Of a DNA stretch of 64,000 nt, positions 16,594 to 27,654 are shown in pieces; the first letter of the stretch is position 1, and every line of letters begins with the position of its first letter. Under the pieces are notes generated by a model. That model saw only the letters and a program-made list of their open reading frames with translations. It made no database searches and was not told where the DNA came from. Made by a program: the position numbers and the translations under genes. Source of the DNA: Volucribacter psittacicida (GTDB lineage: Bacteria > Pseudomonadota > Gammaproteobacteria > Enterobacterales > Pasteurellaceae); contig NZ_SMFT01000001.1 in the NCBI RefSeq assembly GCF_004339025.1, forward strand, positions 310,001-374,000, read 5' to 3'.

Positions 16594-16601
16594 AATATTT
16601 T

Positions 16602-16913
16602 TTATTCTGATAACGTTTGAATAAAAGCCGCCACATCTTGCATATCCGTTTCACTAAGGCGGGCTTTTACTGTATTCCCAGCGCCTTCTATTTCTCCATT
16701 TTTTCGGGCTAATAAGGCTTGGTAAATTTCATTCTGATTTAAACTATTAATAGCACGACTTTGCCTCATTGGGGATTTATCGCCATTTTTACCATGACAC
16801 ATACGGCATTGGCGGAAGATATTTTCCCCATGAGATAAGTTTGCTGATGAACTATAAGCAAACGGAGCGAGGAAGTGGCATATTGTTGTAAAGATAATCA
16901 ACTGTTTTATCAT
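16602..16913 (-). CDS. small periplasmic cytochrome c
   Basis: A 103-residue class I cytochrome c. A signal peptide ends near FAYS (residue 22). The heme site CRMCH lies at about 36-40, and the distal methionine is probably in ETDMQDVAAFI near the C-terminus. Such one-heme proteins carry electrons in the periplasm, and the size resembles cytochrome c553/c5-type halves of cytochrome c4. There is no obvious partner oxidase or reductase beside it. An AGGAAAAAG ribosome site precedes the ATG. Confidence 0.85.
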   Translation of the reverse strand: MIKQLIIFTTICHFLAPFAYSSSANLSHGENIFRQCRMCHGKNGDKSPMRQSRAINSLNQNEIYQALLARKNGEIEGAGNTVKARLSETDMQDVAAFIQTLSE

Positions 16914-17023
16914 TTTTTCTTTTTCCTATTTGATGGTTTAGGGAGAATCGAAGAATATTGGCTTCAAAACTTTGCACCAGATCACAAATTTAAAAATTCG
17001 TCTTAGGTTTTGCAAGGTTTTAT

Positions 17024-17052
17024 TTGCACATTCTTATGGGATAAATTATGCT
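17024..17052 (+). promoter_or_regulatory. candidate promoter for a small RNA
   Basis: TTGCAC (17024-17029) and TATGCT (17047-17052) with 17-base spacing on the plus strand. No protein gene begins downstream on this strand before the terminator at 17110-17136. Confidence 0.35.
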
Positions 17053-17057
17053 TTTCA

Positions 17058-17136
17058 CATAAAAGATAAGTGCTATCCTTAAATAGCCAACATATTTTGC
17101 TTTCCGAGTAGTGCCTCAATCGAGGCACTTTTTTTA
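17058..17136 (+). ncRNA. candidate small regulatory RNA with its own terminator
   Basis: A strong rho-independent terminator (AGTGCCTC/GAGGCACT, then seven T) at 17110-17136 points along the plus strand. The flanking genes, cytochrome c and ttcA, are both on the minus strand. The promoter-like pair at 17024-17052 would give a transcript of about 78 bases. In E. coli the FnrS sRNA lies near ttcA, but I see no sequence match and no clear FNR site, so the relation is only positional. Confidence 0.4.
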
Positions 17137-17161
17137 TGTATAGATTTAGCTCCTCTTAAAA

Positions 17162-18103
17162 CTACTTGATTTGTTTAAATAAAATCATTTCTTCTTGAGC
17201 AAAATCATTATCTTGGCTGTTTATTGGATTGGTAATGTCTTCTTTATCAAAAGCAATATCGCCCTCAATACCTGTTAAGGCTTGACCTCGTTGGAGATGT
17301 TTGAAGTCAAATAAATCTTTATCACAAAGATGAGAAGGAACAATATTTTGTATTGCGCTAAACATCGTTTCAATGCGGCCGGGATATTGTCGATCCCATT
17401 TTTGTAGCATTTCCTTGACCACTTGCCGTTGTAAATTCGGCTGCGAGCCACAAAGGTTACAAGGAATAATCGGAAATTGTTTAGCAACAGCATATTTTTC
17501 AATATCTTTTTCACGACAATAAGCCAAAGGACGAATAACGATATGTTTTCCATCATCACTAATGAGTTTTGGTGGCATAGATTTTAATTTACCCCCATAA
17601 AACATATTAAGAAATAAGGTTTCTAACATATCATCACGATGATGGCCTAAGGCAATTTTAGTTGCGCCTAATTCCGTTGCGGTGCGGTATAAAATACCAC
17701 GGCGTAAACGAGAGCAGAGGGAACAGGTAGTTTTGCCCTCAGGAATTTTTTCTTTCACAATGCCATAAGTATTTTCTTCTACAATTTTGTATTCTATGCC
17801 TAGAGTAGATAAATATTCAGGCAAAATATGTTCAGGAAAGCCGGGTTGTTTTTGATCGAGATTGACTGCCACAATATCAAAATGAATAGGGGCATTTAGA
17901 CGTAAATTAAGCAAAATATCAAGTAACGTGTAGCTGTCCTTTCCCCCAGATAGGCAAACCATTACTTTATCGCCATTTTCAATCATATTAAAATCGGCAA
18001 TGGCATTGCCAACGTTACGGCGTAACCTTTTTTGTAATTTGTTCAAATTATAATGTTGTTTTTTTTCTTGTTGTATGCTGGTAAAAGGCGTTTTTTCATT
18101 CAT
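17162..18103 (-). CDS. ttcA: tRNA 2-thiocytidine(32) synthetase TtcA
   Basis: A 313-residue PP-loop ATPase. The ATP pyrophosphatase loop SGGKDS is at residues 52-57. The cysteine pairs that bind the 4Fe-4S cluster and sulfur are CSLC (127-130) and CNLC (215-218), with the conserved [14 protein letters not shown] in between. The enzyme thiolates cytidine 32 of certain tRNAs. The length and whole layout match E. coli TtcA. Single gene, with no partner in the same direction immediately upstream. Confidence 0.95.
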   Translation of the reverse strand: MNEKTPFTSIQQEKKQHYNLNKLQKRLRRNVGNAIADFNMIENGDKVMVCLSGGKDSYTLLDILLNLRLNAPIHFDIVAVNLDQKQPGFPEHILPEYLSTLGIEYKIVEENTYGIVKEKIPEGKTTCSLCSRLRRGILYRTATELGATKIALGHHRDDMLETLFLNMFYGGKLKSMPPKLISDDGKHIVIRPLAYCREKDIEKYAVAKQFPIIPCNLCGSQPNLQRQVVKEMLQKWDRQYPGRIETMFSAIQNIVPSHLCDKDLFDFKHLQRGQALTGIEGDIAFDKEDITNPINSQDNDFAQEEMILFKQIK

Positions 18104-18404
18104 AGTATGTCCATTTATTTTTGATCAGTATGCAAAGGTTTCTGCACTAAAAATGTTGCGTATAGTATGATGAATAATGGGAATTTTCAAATTTTTATTG
18201 GTATAGTCGTCTTACTTTAAAAGAATATTGTCTTGCCTTATTTTAAATTAAAGAGGGGAGGGAGCGATTTCTCTCCTTTAATACAAAATAAATCCATTTG
18301 ACTATTAGGCGATGTGGTTAAAAGTCTGTATAATAAGGAAGTTTTTGTAATGATATATTTTATGGATCGACAAATAAGTGCGGTCAAAATTTGGATTATT
18401 TTTC
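18104..18404. other. 301-base spacer between ttcA and mukF
   Basis: Divergent intergenic region. It holds a partial MITE copy at 18202-18262, a purine-rich patch, and an uptake sequence AAGTGCGGT at 18377-18385 just before mukF. No gene seen; the smtA-like methyltransferase that heads the muk operon in E. coli is not present here. Confidence 0.6.
18202..18262. repeat. MITE-like element, partial copy
   Basis: TATAGTCGTCTTACTTTAAA at the left end, then TTGTCTTGCCTTATTTTAAATT, the two recognisable parts of the family at 36386-36491 with the centre and far end missing. It lies in the ttcA-mukF spacer. Confidence 0.5.
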
Positions 18405-19727
18405 ATGAATGAGGTTTCACAAACAATTCCTGAATTGGTGTCTTGGGCAAAAGAACGAGAATTTTCGTTAAACTTACCCAATGAACGCTTAGCATTTTTA
18501 TTAGGTATTGCAATTTATAATAATGATCGCTTAGATGGCGAAATGTTAGAAAGCGATTTAGTGGATATTTTCCGTTATGTTTCTAACGCTTTTGCTTTAA
18601 CGGAAGAAAATGTGCAATATCGTGCTAATAATGCCATTAATGATTTAGTCAAACAGCGTTTTTTAAATCGTTTTAGTAGCGAATTTACTGAGGGATTAGC
18701 CATTTACCGTTTGACTCCGTTGGGTATTGGGGTATCGGATTATTATATCCGTCAGCGTGAATTTTCCGCTTTGCGTTTATCGGTACAGCTATCCATTGTG
18801 GCTGATGAGATTCATCGAGCCACAGAAGCGGCAGAAGAAGATGGCGATGAATATTTTTGGCGGCGTAATGTGTTTGCGCCATTAAAATATTCAGTGGCAG
18901 AAATCTTTGACAGCATTGATTTGTCACAACGCATTATGGACGAAAATCAACAAAGTATTAAAGAGCAAATTGCGGAATTATTAACCAAAGATTGGCAAGC
19001 AGCCATTGCCAGTTGTGAACAATTATTAAATGAAACCTCAGGCAATCTAAGAGAATTACAAGATACCCTAAATGCCGCAGGCGATAAATTGCAAGAACAG
19101 CTTTTGCGTATTCAAGATTGTGTTATTGGGCGTGATGAACTTTATTTTATTGATCAACTCATTGTTAATTTACAGGCAAAATTGGATCGGATTATTAGCT
19201 GGGGGCAACAAGCTATCGATCTTTGGATTGGTTATGATCGCCATGTACATAAATTTATCCGCACCGCCATTGATATGGATAAAAATCGTGTCTTTTCCCA
19301 GCGTTTACGTCGTTCTATTGCGGATTATTGGGATAATCCTTGGTATTTATGGACAGCACAAGCGGAACGTTTAATGGATTTACGCGATGAAGATCCTGTC
19401 TTGCGTGATGAAGATGCACTAGGCGAGTTACCTGAAGAATTGCAATATGAATCTTTATCTGATTTACAAGCACAATTAATTGAGCATATGCAAATGTTAT
19501 TGATTCAATATCGTGAAAATCATCAAGCTATCGATCTCAGCGAAGTCTTAAGACAACAACTTGAACATTTTCCAGCGAGCCGTCATTTTGATGTGGCGCG
19601 TATTATTGTGGATCAGGCGGTACGTTTAGGTATGGCAAGTGCGGATTTTGAGGGACATTATCCGCAATGGCAAAGTGTTAATCCGCAAGGTGCAGAAGTA
19701 CAAGCGAATATTATTGATGAATATTAA
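18405..19727 (+). CDS. mukF: MukF, kleisin of the MukBEF condensin
   Basis: A 440-residue kleisin, exactly the E. coli length, that bridges the MukB heads and binds MukE. N-terminal winged-helix dimerisation region ([15 protein letters not shown], then [19 protein letters not shown]), a middle helical bundle, and the conserved [20 protein letters not shown] and [15 protein letters not shown] segments. I use the ATG at 18405 (MNEVS), which aligns with E. coli MukF; a longer frame from 18378 has no support. First of three muk genes. Confidence 0.96.
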   Translation: MNEVSQTIPELVSWAKEREFSLNLPNERLAFLLGIAIYNNDRLDGEMLESDLVDIFRYVSNAFALTEENVQYRANNAINDLVKQRFLNRFSSEFTEGLAIYRLTPLGIGVSDYYIRQREFSALRLSVQLSIVADEIHRATEAAEEDGDEYFWRRNVFAPLKYSVAEIFDSIDLSQRIMDENQQSIKEQIAELLTKDWQAAIASCEQLLNETSGNLRELQDTLNAAGDKLQEQLLRIQDCVIGRDELYFIDQLIVNLQAKLDRIISWGQQAIDLWIGYDRHVHKFIRTAIDMDKNRVFSQRLRRSIADYWDNPWYLWTAQAERLMDLRDEDPVLRDEDALGELPEELQYESLSDLQAQLIEHMQMLLIQYRENHQAIDLSEVLRQQLEHFPASRHFDVARIIVDQAVRLGMASADFEGHYPQWQSVNPQGAEVQANIIDEY

Positions 19728-19787
19728 TGTAATCCCAAAAGAGAAAAGAGCGGTGTCTTTTTCAAAAATTTTTTATAAGAGAAGAAT

Positions 19788-20534
19788 ATGGTAGAACAAA
19801 CACAAGAAGCAGTAATTTCCCCTCAATTAGCTAATGCCATTGCTAATCCATTATTTCCAACAGTGGATAGTCAATTACGTTCAGGTAAACATATTGCTCA
19901 AGAACATCTTGATCATTATAGTTTTTTAGCGGATTTTCAAACAGAATTAGACCTTTTTTATCGCCGTTATAATGTGGAGTTAATCCGAGCCCCTGAAGGC
20001 TTTTTCTATTTACGTCCTAAAGCGACTACCTTGATTGCCCGTTCGGTATTAACGGAATTAGAGATGTTAGTGGGGAAAGTGTTATGTTATTTATACCTCA
20101 GTCCAGAACGTTTAGCCCAGCAAGGCATTTTCACCAGCCAAGAAGTCTATGATGAACTACTAAATCTTGCGGAAGAAAGTAAGCTACTTAAAGCGGTAAA
20201 TCAACGTTCATCGGGATCAGATTTGGATAAACAAAAATTAGCGGAAAAAGTACGTTCCTCATTAAATCGTTTACGCCGTTTAGGTATGATTCATTCTGTG
20301 GGCGATCAACATAGTGGTAAATTTACCATTTCAGAAGCGGTTTTCCGCTTTGGGGCAGAGGTCAGAACGGGCGAAGATCCAACACAAGCACAATTACGCT
20401 TAATTCGTGAGGGAGAGGCGGCGACCCCAGAATCTTTAGCCGCAATGCAATCGGCTCAACAAGATTTCTCTCAAGATAACGAACAACTTGAACAAGATGA
20501 TGAAATGCTACAACTCGCTGAGGAGCAACAATAA
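19788..20534 (+). CDS. mukE: MukE, condensin subunit
   Basis: A 248-residue winged-helix protein that binds MukF and completes the condensin complex for chromosome segregation. The family core is clear: [18 protein letters not shown] near the N-terminus, then [20 protein letters not shown], and a C-terminal acidic, glutamine-rich tail. Slightly longer than the E. coli protein (234), because of the tail. GAGAAGAAT is the ribosome site; the stop overlaps the mukB ATG by one base. Confidence 0.95.
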   Translation: MVEQTQEAVISPQLANAIANPLFPTVDSQLRSGKHIAQEHLDHYSFLADFQTELDLFYRRYNVELIRAPEGFFYLRPKATTLIARSVLTELEMLVGKVLCYLYLSPERLAQQGIFTSQEVYDELLNLAEESKLLKAVNQRSSGSDLDKQKLAEKVRSSLNRLRRLGMIHSVGDQHSGKFTISEAVFRFGAEVRTGEDPTQAQLRLIREGEAATPESLAAMQSAQQDFSQDNEQLEQDDEMLQLAEEQQ

Positions 20535-23500
20535 TGTCAGAAATTACTTTAGCCCAAGAAATGGATAGCCTAAACCATACCTCAGAGGATTTAACCGCAC
20601 CAAGTTCCGTGCAATCTGTCCCGCGTGGCAAGTTTCGTTCTTTAACCTTGATTAACTGGAATGGTTTTTTTGCACGCACCTTTGATCTTGATGAATTAGT
20701 GACGACATTATCTGGTGGTAACGGTGCAGGGAAGTCCACTACAATGGCAGGTTTTGTGACTGCGCTGATCCCCGATCTGACCTTATTGCATTTCCGTAAT
20801 ACCACAGAAGCAGGCGCAACCACAGGTTCAAGAGATAAAGGGTTACATGGTAAATTACGTCCTGGGGTGTGTTATGCCGTATTGGATAGTATTAATTCTC
20901 GTCATCAACGTGTCTTAACAGGTGTCCGTTTGCAACAGGTAGCAGGACGAGATAAAAAAGTGGATATTAAGTCTTTTTCTATTCAAAATCTTGCGTTATC
21001 GGTTAATCCTACGGATTTATTTACGGAAAAATTAAGCGAACGCCAAGCTCGTGTACTCAATCTTACTGAGTTAAAAGACAAACTTGACCGTATGGAAGTC
21101 CAATTTAAACAATATCAATCCATTACCGATTATCACGGTATGATGTTTGATCTTGGCATTATTCCAAAACGCCTACGTTCTTCTTCCGATCGCAGTAAAT
21201 TTTATAAATTAATTGAAGCCTCTTTATATGGAGGAATTTCCAGTGCCATTACTCGTTCGTTACGAGATTATTTGTTACCTGAAAACCTAGGCGTGCGTAA
21301 AGCGTTCCAGGATATGGAGTCAGCATTGCGTGAAAATCGTATGACCTTGGAAGCCATTAAATTGACCCAAGCGGATCGTGATTTATTTAAGCATTTAATT
21401 ACCGAGTCCACTAATTATGTGGCAGCGGATTATATGCGTAATGCCAATGAACGCCGAGGTAATATTGAACAAGCCCTCGCCTTTCGCCGAGAATGGTATC
21501 GGGCAAAAGATGAACAATCCCTTTCCCAACATCGCCTTGTAGAGTTAAGCCGAGAGGCTCAAGAGTTAGCAGAATTGGAAAAAAGCCTTGAGATTGATCA
21601 TCAAAGTGCATTAGATCATCTTAATTTAGTGCTTAACGCCTTACGTCATCAAGAAAAAATCACGACATATCAACAAGACGTAAATGAATTATTAGCACGT
21701 TTAGAAGAGCAAAAAATCGTATTAGAAACCGCTCAAGAAGAATTAGAGGAAAAACAAGCTCAATTTGAGCAAAGTGAACAAGATATTGATCAATTACGTA
21801 GCCAGTTAGCGGATTATCAACAGGCATTAGATGCACAACAAACCCAAGCCTTGCAATATCAACAAGCCATTCAAGCCTTGGAAAAAGCAAAAAACCTATG
21901 TGGTTTAACCGATTTATCCATAAAAAATATTGATGAATACCATAATGAATTTGCTTTACAAGCGGAAGATATTACCGAACGAGTGCTTGGGCTTGAGCAA
22001 AAAATGTCGATTTCAGAAGCGGCAAAATCTCAATTTGATAAAGCCTATCAATTAGTATGTAAAATTGCAGGAGATATTCCACGTTCAACCGCCTTTGATA
22101 ATGCAAAAGACTTGTTACGTCAATATCCAGAACAACGTTTGCAGGCGCAACAAGCCCCACAATTACGCACCAAACTTCACGAATTAACACAACGTTATGA
22201 ACAGCAACAAAGTGCGGTCAGTTTATTAAAACATTTTAATCAACGTGCTGGATTAGAGTTAGAAAGTGCGGAGCAAATTGAGGAATATTATGCCGAGCAA
22301 GAAGCATTGCTTGAAAATTTCAATGCGGAACTTGCTGAACAGGTTGAGCAACGCTCAATTTTACGACAAAAACGTGAAAATATTGTTAGCCTTTATCAGC
22401 AAAATGAGCATAAAGCCCCCGCTTGGCTAACCGCACAATCCGCTTTGGAACGCTTACAAGAGCAAACAGGGCAAGATTTTGCCGATAGCCAAGATGTTAC
22501 GCAATTTATGCAAGCTCAGTTGCTTAAAGAGCGTGAACTTACCATTCAACGTGATCAATTAGAACAACAGCGTTTGCAATTAGAGCAACAAATTTCTCGC
22601 TTAAGTCAACCTGATGGTTCAGAAGATGCTCGCCTAAATGCCTTAGCGGAGCGTTTTGGCGGCGTGTTATTGTCAGAACTTTATGATGATGTGCCGATTG
22701 AAGATGCTCCTTATTTCTCGGCGTTGTATGGCCCAGCTCGCCACGCTATTGTGGTAAGAGATTTAAATGCAGTGCGTGAACAATTAGCTCATTTAGAAGA
22801 TTGTCCTGATGATTTATATCTTATTGAGGGCGATCCTGCCGCATTTGATGACAATGTTTTTTCTGCCCAAGAACAAGATTGTGGGGTAGTGGTACAGGTG
22901 TCAGATCGCCAGTTGCGTTATTCTCGTTTCCCTGAAATTCCTTTATTTGGTCGGGCCGCGCGAGAAAAACATTTAACTGAGCTTGAAAATCAATTAGAGC
23001 AAGTGGCAGAACAATATGCACAACTTGCCTTTGATGTACAAAAATGCCAACGTTTACATCAACAATTTAGCCAATTTGTGGGCTTGCATTTAGCCTTGGC
23101 TTTTCAGCCTAACCCTGAACAGATTATGCGACAGTTGCAAACAGAGCGTAGTGAAATTGAACGAGAGTTAAATGCACTCAGCACCACAGAACAGCAACTG
23201 CGTATTAAATTGGATAATAGCAAAGAGCAATTACAGGCTTTGAACAAATTATTGCCATTATTAAATGTGCTTGCTGATGAAAGTTTGCTTGACCGTTTAG
23301 AAGAATGTCAAGAACAGCTTGATATTGCCGAACAAGATGAAATTTATTTAAATCAGTACGGCGTGACATTGTCACAATTAGAGCCTATTGCCAATGTACT
23401 ACAAAATGATCCTGAAAACTATGACAAACTCACGATAGAGTATCAGCAAGTGGTTGAATTACAAAAACAAATTCAACAGCGTGTATTTGCCCTAGCGGAC

Positions 23501-25021
23501 GTTATACAACGTAAAAATCACTTTAATTATCAGCCTGCGGAACAAACGGAAAGCCATTCACTAAATGATCAATTACGTCAACGTTTAGAGCAAGCTCAAC
23601 AACAACGTGAGCAACAACGTGAAAACCTACGTCAAGCCCAACAACATTTTAGCCAATCTAATCAAATTTTTATTGGTTTACGCAGTAGTTTTGAAGCGAA
23701 AAATCAAATGCTACAAGAACTGATCCAAGAAGTGAATAGTTTGGGGGTGAAAGCGGATCAAGGGGCAGAACAACGTGCCAGATCTCGCCGAGATGACTTG
23801 CAACAACAGCTTGCTACAAGCCGTCAACGTCATCATTATGTGGAAAAACAACTCACCTTAATTGAAAGTGAAAGTGAGAATTTAATTCGCCGTATTCGTA
23901 AAGCGGAAAAAGACTACAAAAATCAGCGTCAATTAGTGGTTGGAGCGAAAGTGAGTTGGTGTGTGGTATTGCGTTTATCACGCAATAGTGATGTGGAAAA
24001 ACGCTTGCACCGCCGAGAGTTTGCCTATTTATCCGCCGATGAATTACGTTCAATGTCGGATAAAGCCTTAGGGGCATTACGTAATGCGGTGGCGGATAAT
24101 GAATATTTGCGTGATAGTTTACGTCTGTCAGAAAACAGTGCCAAACCTGAAAATAAAGTAAAATTCTTTATTGCGGTTTATCAACATCTTAGAGAACGTA
24201 TCCGCCAAGATATTATCAAAACCGATGATCCTATTGATGCCATTGAGCAAATGGAAATTGAGTTAGCACGATTAACCGATGAATTGACGAATCGTGAACA
24301 TAAATTGGCGATCAGCTCTGAAAGTGTGGCGAATATTATGCGAAAAACCATTCAACGGGAGCAAAATCGTATTCGCTTGCTAAACCAAGGGTTACAAAAT
24401 ATTGCCTTTGGTCAGGTGAAATCTGTGCGTTTAGTGGTCAATATTCGTGATACGCACGCAATGTTACTTGATGCCTTATCAGGACAAGAGCAATATCAAG
24501 ATTTATTCAGCGATAATCGTATGACTTTTTCCGAGGCAATGGCAAAACTTTACCAACGCCTAAATCCGCATATTGATATGGGACAACGCACAGCACAAAC
24601 CATTGGCGAAGAGTTGTTAGATTATCGTAATTATTTAGAGTTGGAAGTAGAAGTCTTCCGAGGTGCTGACGGTTGGTTACGAGCGGAAAGTGGGGCATTA
24701 TCTACTGGGGAAGCCATTGGTACAGGTATGTCCATTTTGCTTATGGTGGTACAAAGCTGGGAAGAAGAAAGCCGCCGTATTCGTGGCAAGGATATTATTC
24801 CATGTCGCTTATTATTCCTTGACGAAGCGGCTCGCTTAGACGGTAAATCCATATCCACCTTATTTGAGCTTTGTGAACGTTTGGATATGCAGTTATTAAT
24901 TGCCGCCCCTGAAAATATCAGCCCAGAAAAAGGCACAACTTATAAGCTCGTGCGTAAAATTGCCGGCAACCAAGAACATGTACATGTAGTAGGTTTGCGT
25001 GGATTTGGAGCAAGCGAATAA
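20534..25021 (+). CDS. mukB: MukB, SMC-like chromosome condensin ATPase
   Basis: A 1495-residue SMC-like protein (E. coli 1486). Walker [11 protein letters not shown] is at about 61-70, the long coiled coils at roughly 330-650 and 830-1100 are rich in Q, E and L, the hinge lies near 660-780, the C-terminal signature [13 protein letters not shown] follows, and Walker B is in [11 protein letters not shown]. It loads on DNA with MukEF and extrudes loops to organise the chromosome. It starts on the mukE stop (TAATG) and ends just before an uptake-sequence hairpin terminator. Confidence 0.97.
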   Translation: MSEITLAQEMDSLNHTSEDLTAPSSVQSVPRGKFRSLTLINWNGFFARTFDLDELVTTLSGGNGAGKSTTMAGFVTALIPDLTLLHFRNTTEAGATTGSRDKGLHGKLRPGVCYAVLDSINSRHQRVLTGVRLQQVAGRDKKVDIKSFSIQNLALSVNPTDLFTEKLSERQARVLNLTELKDKLDRMEVQFKQYQSITDYHGMMFDLGIIPKRLRSSSDRSKFYKLIEASLYGGISSAITRSLRDYLLPENLGVRKAFQDMESALRENRMTLEAIKLTQADRDLFKHLITESTNYVAADYMRNANERRGNIEQALAFRREWYRAKDEQSLSQHRLVELSREAQELAELEKSLEIDHQSALDHLNLVLNALRHQEKITTYQQDVNELLARLEEQKIVLETAQEELEEKQAQFEQSEQDIDQLRSQLADYQQALDAQQTQALQYQQAIQALEKAKNLCGLTDLSIKNIDEYHNEFALQAEDITERVLGLEQKMSISEAAKSQFDKAYQLVCKIAGDIPRSTAFDNAKDLLRQYPEQRLQAQQAPQLRTKLHELTQRYEQQQSAVSLLKHFNQRAGLELESAEQIEEYYAEQEALLENFNAELAEQVEQRSILRQKRENIVSLYQQNEHKAPAWLTAQSALERLQEQTGQDFADSQDVTQFMQAQLLKERELTIQRDQLEQQRLQLEQQISRLSQPDGSEDARLNALAERFGGVLLSELYDDVPIEDAPYFSALYGPARHAIVVRDLNAVREQLAHLEDCPDDLYLIEGDPAAFDDNVFSAQEQDCGVVVQVSDRQLRYSRFPEIPLFGRAAREKHLTELENQLEQVAEQYAQLAFDVQKCQRLHQQFSQFVGLHLALAFQPNPEQIMRQLQTERSEIERELNALSTTEQQLRIKLDNSKEQLQALNKLLPLLNVLADESLLDRLEECQEQLDIAEQDEIYLNQYGVTLSQLEPIANVLQNDPENYDKLTIEYQQVVELQKQIQQRVFALADVIQRKNHFNYQPAEQTESHSLNDQLRQRLEQAQQQREQQRENLRQAQQHFSQSNQIFIGLRSSFEAKNQMLQELIQEVNSLGVKADQGAEQRARSRRDDLQQQLATSRQRHHYVEKQLTLIESESENLIRRIRKAEKDYKNQRQLVVGAKVSWCVVLRLSRNSDVEKRLHRREFAYLSADELRSMSDKALGALRNAVADNEYLRDSLRLSENSAKPENKVKFFIAVYQHLRERIRQDIIKTDDPIDAIEQMEIELARLTDELTNREHKLAISSESVANIMRKTIQREQNRIRLLNQGLQNIAFGQVKSVRLVVNIRDTHAMLLDALSGQEQYQDLFSDNRMTFSEAMAKLYQRLNPHIDMGQRTAQTIGEELLDYRNYLELEVEVFRGADGWLRAESGALSTGEAIGTGMSILLMVVQSWEEESRRIRGKDIIPCRLLFLDEAARLDGKSISTLFELCERLDMQLLIAAPENISPEKGTTYKLVRKIAGNQEHVHVVGLRGFGASE

Positions 25022-25024
25022 GGT

Positions 25025-25070
25025 AAAAAGTGCGGTTAAAAAATAAAATTATTTTTGACCGCACTTTTTT
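25025..25070 (+). terminator. mukB terminator built from an inverted pair of uptake sequences
   Basis: AAAAAGTGCGGT (25025-25036) and ACCGCACTTTTTT (25058-25070) pair over the uptake sequence and extend through an A/T stem, giving a hairpin with a T run. Inverted uptake-sequence pairs behind genes are a known Pasteurellaceae habit. Confidence 0.85.
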
Positions 25071-25105
25071 GAATGACGTTGTAACTTAATTAGGTAAATG
25101 GGTTT

Positions 25106-25963
25106 ATGGCATTTTTAATCCTGGCAGTCTTTTTTAGCGTGTCTGTGGCGATTTTGCTTAAAATCGTGAAATCTAAGGCATTAATTCAACAAGCTATCGC
25201 GATCAATTATATTGTGGCGTTAGCTTGGTGCTATTTCTTGTTAAAGCCTAATTTATCTCATTTTGCGAGTGCAAGTTATACCTACTTTCTCTTATTATTG
25301 GGTTTAGGGATCTTATTGCCAGCTATATTTGTTTTTATGGCAAAAGCGGTACAATATGCGGGTATAGTGCGTGCTGATGCCGCTCAACGTTTATCCTTAT
25401 TTTTACAAATTTTAGCCGCACTTTTTTTCTTTAATGAACAAATCACCACAGGAAAATTTATCGGTATTGTTCTTGCTTTCGTTGCCTTTTTTTGCCTATT
25501 AAATAAACCTCATCAACCGCAATTACAACAGATTAAAACAGCAAGTTTATATCTCATATTAGTTTGGTTTGGCTATGCGACGATAGGTATTCTCTTTAAA
25601 CTGATTGCCAAAATGGGACAAAATTTTCCCACCGCATTATTTTTTGCTTTCCTTTTCGCAGGAATAATGATGTTGAGTTACTTATTTATCAATAAAATAC
25701 AATGGCAAAGGCAAAGCCTTTGGCTCGGTCTTTTATTAGGCAGTTTAAATTTTTGCAATATTCTTTTTTATATCAAAGCCCATCAACATTTTCATCAAAA
25801 TCCCACCTTAGTTTTTGCGGGAATGGATATTGGTGTAATTTGTTTGGGGACGTTGATCGGTGCATATTATTTTAAAGAAAAAATGAGTAAATTGAATGGG
25901 CTTGGTATCGGATTAGGCATTATTTCTATTCTTTGTCTCTTTTATTTGGATCTTTTCATATAA
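25106..25963 (+). CDS. EamA-like (DMT superfamily) membrane permease
   Basis: A 285-residue inner-membrane protein with about ten hydrophobic helices in two halves and almost no soluble loops, the layout of drug/metabolite transporters. Conserved family-like patches are LFFFNEQITTGKFIGIVLAFVA in the first half and GTLIGAYYFKEKMSKLNGLG in the second. The substrate cannot be told from sequence. It is followed 8 bases later by sbcB, probably in one transcript. Confidence 0.75.
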   Translation: MAFLILAVFFSVSVAILLKIVKSKALIQQAIAINYIVALAWCYFLLKPNLSHFASASYTYFLLLLGLGILLPAIFVFMAKAVQYAGIVRADAAQRLSLFLQILAALFFFNEQITTGKFIGIVLAFVAFFCLLNKPHQPQLQQIKTASLYLILVWFGYATIGILFKLIAKMGQNFPTALFFAFLFAGIMMLSYLFINKIQWQRQSLWLGLLLGSLNFCNILFYIKAHQHFHQNPTLVFAGMDIGVICLGTLIGAYYFKEKMSKLNGLGIGLGIISILCLFYLDLFI

Positions 25964-25971
25964 GGTGAGTT

Positions 25972-27390
25972 ATGCAACAACCTTCCTTTTTTTTCTATGA
26001 TTACGAAAGTTTTGGGGTAAATCCCGCATTAGATCGCCCCGCTCAGTTTGCGGGTATTCGTACCGATATGGAATTTAACATTATTGGCGAGCCTGTTATG
26101 CTATATTGCAAGCAAACCAATGATTATTTACCCTCCCCCGAGGCGGTGTTAGTCACAGGGATTACCCCTCAGCATTGTAATCAGCTAGGCTTAGCTGAGC
26201 CTGATTTTGCTGAACAGATTTTACAACAATTTAGCCAGCCACAAACCTGCATTATCGGTTATAACAATATTCGTTATGACGACGAAATGACTCGCTATAC
26301 TTTCTACCGAAATTTTATTGATCCCTATGAATATAGTTGGAAAAATGGTAACTCTCGTTGGGATTTATTAGATCTGGTGCGAGCCTGTTATGCTTTACGC
26401 CCTGAGGGGATTAATTGGGTCTATGATGAACAAGGTATGCCCTCCTTTAAATTAGAGAAATTAACGAAAGCCAATGGTATAGAACATAGCCAAGCCCATG
26501 ATGCTATGGCGGATGTTTATGCCACTATCGCAATGGCAAAATTAATTAAACAAAAACAACCAAAACTCTTTCAATTTTTCTTTGAAAATCGCGGAAAAAA
26601 AGCGATTGAAGCAATGATTGACACCGCAGAAATTATCCCGCTGGTGCATGTTTCGGGTATGCTAGGTAATTATCGCGGTAATACCACTTGGATTGCGCCC
26701 TTAGCTTGGCACCCAATCAATCAAAATGCGGTAATTGTCTGTGATTTAGATGCCAATATTGAGGATTTATTAAACGAAAGTGCGGAACAATTACGCACCA
26801 ATTTATATACCCCTAAAGCACAATTAGAAGCACAAGGTATTCATCATGTGCCATTAAAATTAGTGCATATTAATAAATGCCCAATTATTGCCCCCGCCAA
26901 AACATTATTACCCGAAACGGCTCAACGTTTAGGCATTGATCGAGAACATTGTTTGATGAACTTAAAAAAACTGCGAGCGAGCTTAGATATTCGAGAAAAA
27001 GTGATTGATATCTTTAATCAAGAGCATCAATTTGAACCTAGTGATAACGTTGAAACTGAATTATATTCCGGTTTTTTTAGTTATGCCGATAAAAATAATC
27101 TTGCAATTTTGCGTACCTTATCAGCGGATAAACTGGCACAGCATCATCTCACCTTTGAAGATAAACGTATTGCTGATTTGCTTTTTCATTACCGAGCCAG
27201 ACATTTTTACGCCAGCCTAACGCGAGCAGAACAAGTCCGCTGGGAAAAATATCGCCGTAATAAACTAGAAAAAAGTGCGGTCAATTTTGAGCAAAGTTTA
27301 CAACAATTAGCCGAGGAATATCAGGATAACCCCACTAAATTAGCGTTATTACAGCAAGTTTATGAGTATGGGGTGAAGTTGTTAGGTTAG
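25972..27390 (+). CDS. sbcB: exodeoxyribonuclease I
   Basis: A 472-residue DnaQ-fold 3'-5' exonuclease on single-stranded DNA (E. coli 475), active in recombination and mismatch repair. The ExoI motif is FYDYESFGVNPALDRPAQFAGIRTD at the N-terminus (D9 and E11 as metal ligands); ExoII lies in GYNNIRYDDE and ExoIII in HDAMADVYAT. The C-terminal SH3-like and helical domains are present. A short GGTGAG site precedes the ATG. Confidence 0.95.
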   Translation: MQQPSFFFYDYESFGVNPALDRPAQFAGIRTDMEFNIIGEPVMLYCKQTNDYLPSPEAVLVTGITPQHCNQLGLAEPDFAEQILQQFSQPQTCIIGYNNIRYDDEMTRYTFYRNFIDPYEYSWKNGNSRWDLLDLVRACYALRPEGINWVYDEQGMPSFKLEKLTKANGIEHSQAHDAMADVYATIAMAKLIKQKQPKLFQFFFENRGKKAIEAMIDTAEIIPLVHVSGMLGNYRGNTTWIAPLAWHPINQNAVIVCDLDANIEDLLNESAEQLRTNLYTPKAQLEAQGIHHVPLKLVHINKCPIIAPAKTLLPETAQRLGIDREHCLMNLKKLRASLDIREKVIDIFNQEHQFEPSDNVETELYSGFFSYADKNNLAILRTLSADKLAQHHLTFEDKRIADLLFHYRARHFYASLTRAEQVRWEKYRRNKLEKSAVNFEQSLQQLAEEYQDNPTKLALLQQVYEYGVKLLG

Positions 27391-27654
27391 ATGTCAGGGG
27401 GACAGAGGACTGAATAATGAGATGTTAACTTATTGATATTCAAGATTAATACCCTATTCTGTTATTGGCAAGCTCCAGCCGAGTTTGGCGAAAGCTTGCC
27501 CCATTATACGTTAATTTGCTCAATATTTTCACTAAGAAAAATATTATAAGCAATCATTTCTCTATTAAACAAATAAAACTTGGTAAAATAAGACTTCAAG
27601 TCATTTTTTATCAACTATTTTATCCATTATATCAGAAGTTAATAAGTCATTACT

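Noticed and set aside
27465-27500. Hairpin GGCAAGCT/AGCTTGCC after sbcB as a terminator
   Set aside because: 18-base loop and no T run, about 75 bases beyond the stop; not convincing.
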